Origin: Acidithiobacillus sp.
Lineage (GTDB): Bacteria > Pseudomonadota > Gammaproteobacteria > Acidithiobacillales > Acidithiobacillaceae
Reading direction: 5' to 3'
NCBI RefSeq assembly: GCF_023256195.1
Contig: NZ_JAGDWX010000020.1
Span: forward strand, 1-34,931
DNA: 34,931 nucleotides
Part shown: positions 31,787 through 34,931 of the stretch, piece by piece
How the letters are laid out: every line of letters starts with the position of its first letter
Position numbering within the stretch: the first letter of the stretch is position 1
Translations under genes and position numbers: made by a program
Notes under the pieces: model-generated
The model's database searches: none
What the model was told of the DNA's origin: nothing
The model's input: the letters and a program-made list of their open reading frames with translations, nothing else

Positions 31787-33292
31787 TTGAGTTCCAAGCG
31801 CGCTACGGAGACTGCTGGCGATACACCCAGCTCGCCGCGCATCGCCCATTCGACCTTGATCAACCTCTCGGGCCTGCTGGTCCCCACCATTGTGGGACTC
31901 GTCACCGTCCCCTGGTATCTACGGCTCATCGGGGAGGTGCGCTACGGTGTGCTTCTCCTCGCGTTTACCCTCCTGGGCTACTTCGGCGCCTTCGATCTTG
32001 GACTCGGACGAGCCGTTGCACAGCGCATAGCACGTCAAGAGGACAGGGCAGAGCGCAACCGCACCTTCTGGACAGCGTTCATTCTCAGCGCGGGCATGGG
32101 CGTATTGGGCGGAATCATCCTCTATTTCCTCGGTCACTGGCTCTTTGCGGAGATTTTCCAGATACCAGCCGCACTGCGTGGCGAGGCCCAGAAGGCCATC
32201 CCCTGGCTCGCCGCCATTGTGCCCCTGATTGCCCTCATCTCCGTCCTGGCGGGCACCCTCGAAGCGCGCCAAGCCTTCCTCTCCCTCAATGTCAGCCAGA
32301 TCATCGGCGTCATCGGCCTCCAGACCTTTCCGCTTCTGAGCGTCGTCCTCGGGCATGGCAGCATCGCCACCCTCGTCGCCGCCGCGCTCGCCGGACGCCT
32401 TCTGGGGGTATTGGTGATGTTCTGGTTGACGGCACTCAGGCTACCTTTCCTGGGGTGGCCGCAGCCGCAGCGCTCGGAGATCGGCCCGCTTCTGCGCTTT
32501 GGCGGGTGGGTGAGTGTTTCCGGTGCCGTCATTCCACTACTTACCATCCTTGACCGTATCCTCATCGGCGCGCGTCTCGGCGCCGCCGCCGTCACCGCCT
32601 ACACGGTACCGTTCAATCTTACCCAACGTCTCACCTATCTGCCCTACGCCCTCAGCACCACCCTCTTTCCGCGTTTTTCGCAGGCGCAAGGGGAGGACGC
32701 TAAAAGGCTTTTGCGCCAAGCCGTCATCGCTCTTACCGCTATCCAGACCCCTTTCATCGTCCTCGCCATCCTGCTCATGCACCCCTTCCTCATCCTCTGG
32801 ATCGGCGCGGACCTCGCGGCAAAGATGGCCCCGGTGGCCATCATTTTGCTGCTGGGCATCTGGATCAATGGCCCTGCTTATATCCCCTATGCATACATGC
32901 CCGCCCAAGGCCGTCCCGATCTCATGACCAAATTTTATCTGACAGAACTCGTACCGTTTCTGCTCATTCTCTGGGCACTGATCGCCTGGCTGGGCATCGT
33001 GGGAGCGGCACTGGCCTGGGCGATACGGAGCAGTGCAGACGCCATTTTTTGTTTCGTGGCCACGGGCACCACCAAAACCTACGGGCGAGCCATCAGCCTT
33101 ACCTTGATCCCCGTCATCGCCGCCGCGCTCATCGCGTCTGTCGCGCTGCCCGCATCTCTGGTCATTCCAATGGGGGGGGCTATTCTCGCGGTTTCCCTGG
33201 GCACATCCTACTACCTGCTGCCGGTAGCGCTACGCGTTCGCATGACATTCTGGCGAAAATCCGCACTGTCTCCGCATTCCTCGGAGTGGTAA
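31787..33292 (+). CDS. Wzx-like polysaccharide flippase
   Basis: A 501-residue membrane protein with 12-14 hydrophobic helices and the MOP/PST-superfamily character of lipid-linked oligosaccharide flippases: LINLSGLLVPTIVGLVTVPWY with a following LGYFGAFDLGLGRAVAQRIAR near the N terminus, LLRFGGWVSVSGAVIPLLTI and AYTVPFNLTQRLTYLPYAL in the middle. It would move the undecaprenyl-linked unit begun by the preceding transferase to the periplasm. The start is probably TTG at 31787, one base after the previous stop, with GAAGGGG just upstream. Family and position agree; substrate is unknown. Confidence 0.82.
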   Translation: MSSKRATETAGDTPSSPRIAHSTLINLSGLLVPTIVGLVTVPWYLRLIGEVRYGVLLLAFTLLGYFGAFDLGLGRAVAQRIARQEDRAERNRTFWTAFILSAGMGVLGGIILYFLGHWLFAEIFQIPAALRGEAQKAIPWLAAIVPLIALISVLAGTLEARQAFLSLNVSQIIGVIGLQTFPLLSVVLGHGSIATLVAAALAGRLLGVLVMFWLTALRLPFLGWPQPQRSEIGPLLRFGGWVSVSGAVIPLLTILDRILIGARLGAAAVTAYTVPFNLTQRLTYLPYALSTTLFPRFSQAQGEDAKRLLRQAVIALTAIQTPFIVLAILLMHPFLILWIGADLAAKMAPVAIILLLGIWINGPAYIPYAYMPAQGRPDLMTKFYLTELVPFLLILWALIAWLGIVGAALAWAIRSSADAIFCFVATGTTKTYGRAISLTLIPVIAAALIASVALPASLVIPMGGAILAVSLGTSYYLLPVALRVRMTFWRKSALSPHSSEW

Positions 33293-33293
33293 C

Positions 33294-34115
33294 ATGACCG
33301 CCCCCATGGACAGAATCAAAGCGGCCATCCGCAAAACACCCTTGTTTGGTCCGCTCAAGTGGCTTGCCGCACTCCTGGGGCGGAGCAGTTACCCCTTACC
33401 GTTCTCCCACACCTTACCTGCGGAACCATTTCTGGAACGCGCCATAGCACGTATCGGTCACGCTCCCGATCCGGATCGCCAGGAGGAAGAGTTTTATAGT
33501 TATTTTAGCGAAATATGGGCAGAAGGTTATGAACAAGGCCTGGCACAGCAGTATGCCGCCTATTTGCCTCATCTACCCAAAGGCCATACCTTGCCATTTC
33601 TAGATATAGGCTGCGGCGCCGGTGAATTTATCCAATTCTTGACTGCTCGTGGTATTCGCGCGCAAGGCATTGATAGCAATGCCACGGAGATCGCCAGGGC
33701 GAAAGAGCAGGGCCTTGATGCCTATTGTGCCGATGCCCTCAGCTATTTACATGAACATAACGAGTGCTTTTCCGGCATCTCGATGATCGAAGTTATTGAA
33801 CATATTCCCCCAGAAGCTATCCATGCACTCTTATCAGCAGCCTACCGGGCGTTGGCATATGGTGGTGTGGCGTTGGTAGAAACCATCAACGTCAAGCACC
33901 CCATAGCTTTCCACAGTTTTTACACCGACCCTACCCACACCCGTCCAGTTCCATCGGATTTTTTGGCATTTCTAATGCAGTGGCACGGATTTCAAGACGT
34001 GCAGGTGATCTATACCACTCCGCTAGCCTTTAGCTATGAACAGTCCCGTGATCCTAGCAGGGCTTATTTTTCTTATGCGGTCATTGGACGCAAAATGGAT
34101 GGACTAGCGTGTTGA
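33294..34115 (+). CDS. Class I SAM-dependent methyltransferase in a polysaccharide locus
   Basis: A 273-residue soluble protein with a Rossmann methyltransferase domain. SAM motif I is FLDIGCGAGEFIQFL (residues 102-116, Asp104 and Gly106-Gly110), then QGIDSNATEI (acidic second strand) and a post-I region YCADALSYL, followed by SMIEVIEHIPPEAIHALL. The N-terminal 100 residues are specific to the protein. A sugar O-methyltransferase acting on the glycan is a sensible guess from position, but the acceptor is not determinable. ATG at 33294 follows the flippase stop by one base with CGGAG at 33282-33286. The GC content drops within this gene. Confidence 0.8.
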   Translation: MTAPMDRIKAAIRKTPLFGPLKWLAALLGRSSYPLPFSHTLPAEPFLERAIARIGHAPDPDRQEEEFYSYFSEIWAEGYEQGLAQQYAAYLPHLPKGHTLPFLDIGCGAGEFIQFLTARGIRAQGIDSNATEIARAKEQGLDAYCADALSYLHEHNECFSGISMIEVIEHIPPEAIHALLSAAYRALAYGGVALVETINVKHPIAFHSFYTDPTHTRPVPSDFLAFLMQWHGFQDVQVIYTTPLAFSYEQSRDPSRAYFSYAVIGRKMDGLAC

Positions 34116-34931
34116 GAGCCGCTATTAGAAAGTTGGCGCGCGCTTCGCTGACAAATCCCCGAGCGATCGCTATCGCTCGGAGGATTTTACGCCCGTTTCC
34201 TAAGCTCGAGGAAGAAGTGCGAGTTTGGGTTTACCTGCTCAAGAGAAGACTGATCGGCCAAAACCCAATTGTATTGGCATCCGACAAAAGCGCTCGTGAT
34301 GCATGCACGGTGGCCTGCGAAGGTCACCGGCTTCTGATAGATATATCGGAACTGGTATTACGCGATATTCATACAGGCATTCAACGTGTCGTACGTAGCA
34401 TCCTACAGGAGCTTTTGCGCAATCCTCCAGCAGGCTACGTCGTCGAGGCAGTATATGCGGACGCAGCAGGTCGACTCTGTTATGCGCACAGATTTCTCGC
34501 TAGTCTGTCCGATAAGAGTCCTCAAGAGCTTGACGATCCTCCGGTGGTGGTGAAGTCTGGAGATATTTTTTTCTGTCCCGACCTCCACTTGGCGTACCCC
34601 TTTCGCACGCTGGCAGTGTTGAGGCAGCGGGGATTACGTGTGATTTTTACCATCCACGATATCATCGCATTAAGTAATCCGAAATTATTTCCCAAGGCTT
34701 ATAACATCGGTTTCTCAGACTGGTTTACTGGAGTGATGACGGTCGCAGATACAATCGTCTGCGTTTCTCGCGCCGTGGCAGACGAGGTTCAGGACTGGCT
34801 GAGAGAACATCCGGGCCAGCGCGATCGGCCCCTACCCATCGGCTACTTCCACTTGGGCGCAGACATCGAAGCCAGTAAACCCACCTTGGGCGTGGAGGAC
34901 GAGGGTAAGGAGGTACTTGCCGCCTGTGCAG
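34109..34931 (+). CDS. GT4-type glycosyltransferase, truncated by the window end
   Basis: An open frame of 274 codons runs to the end of the window without a stop. The start is GTG at 34109 or TTG at 34112, overlapping the methyltransferase stop. Visible are LLIDISELVLRDIHTGIQRV (about 80-99), VYADAAGRLCYAHRF, the GDIFFCPDLHLAYP segment, VIFTIHDIIALSNPKLFPKAY and VADTIVCVSRAVADEV, which match the N-terminal, acceptor-side half of family 4 (GT-B) glycosyltransferases that act on surface glycans. The nucleotide-sugar-binding half with the E(x7)E motif would lie beyond the window, so the donor sugar cannot be guessed. The first 60 residues are basic and unlike typical GT4 starts. Confidence 0.8.
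   Translation, partial: MLRAAIRKLARASLTNPRAIAIARRILRPFPKLEEEVRVWVYLLKRRLIGQNPIVLASDKSARDACTVACEGHRLLIDISELVLRDIHTGIQRVVRSILQELLRNPPAGYVVEAVYADAAGRLCYAHRFLASLSDKSPQELDDPPVVVKSGDIFFCPDLHLAYPFRTLAVLRQRGLRVIFTIHDIIALSNPKLFPKAYNIGFSDWFTGVMTVADTIVCVSRAVADEVQDWLREHPGQRDRPLPIGYFHLGADIEASKPTLGVEDEGKEVLAACA

Noticed and set aside
1-34931. CRISPR array, transposase, integrase, toxin-antitoxin or defence genes
   Set aside because: I looked for regularly spaced repeats, terminal inverted repeats and such protein families on both strands and found none.

Overview
The window is about 35 kb of gene-dense, mostly high-GC DNA that reads as a proteobacterial chromosome. The gene order rpsF-rpsR-DUF2232-rplI-dnaB-alr-radA, frequent GTG/TTG starts and 1-30 bp gene overlaps fit a gamma/Acidithiobacillia-type genome. 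I suspect an Acidithiobacillus-like acidophile, but that is an inference from overall impression and was not tested.

Layout. 1-55: 3' end of tRNA-Lys(UUU). 91-1547 (minus): a VIT-family metal transporter overlapping a 6-phosphogluconolactonase. 1663-5327 (plus): cysteine synthase B, then a YdbH-type AsmA-like protein and a lipoprotein that appears to combine YnbE-like and YdbL (DUF1318) parts; this is an envelope lipid-homeostasis module. 5400-10342 (plus): rlmD, a small YkuD enzyme without a signal peptide, a KimA-like APC transporter and nagZ, all overlapping or abutting. 10373-14015 (plus): the rpsF-rpsR-DUF2232-rplI-dnaB cluster with a recognisable promoter and structured leader. 14144-15037: a lower-GC outer-membrane beta-barrel gene with its own promoter. 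15119-17571: alr and radA, overlapping by 4 bp. 17725-18111: a secreted DUF4168 protein ended by a strong terminator.

18194-21675 (minus): a 935-residue GAF-LOV-PAS-GGDEF-EAL protein, a predicted blue-light-responsive c-di-GMP enzyme. Upstream of it lies an AhpD-like gene whose promoter contains a perfect TetR-type inverted repeat. 22004-30096 (plus): a compact six-gene operon glpD-glpK-glpF-dhaK-dhaL-dhaM. Glycerol enters by GlpF and is phosphorylated by GlpK and oxidised by GlpD to DHAP. Dihydroxyacetone is phosphorylated by DhaKL with phosphate from DhaM. This DhaM is an EIIA-HPr-complete Enzyme I fusion, so it may carry its entire PEP phosphorelay in one chain. 30334-34931 (plus): a surface-polysaccharide locus (WbaP-type initiating transferase, flippase, methyltransferase, truncated glycosyltransferase) that runs off the window, with GC falling towards its end.

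The observations I find most worth checking are the LOV-GGDEF-EAL photoreceptor, the self-contained DhaM, the operator nested in the AhpD-like promoter, the fused YnbE/YdbL lipoprotein and the KimA-like transporter. I saw no CRISPR array, insertion sequence, phage genes or defence island.
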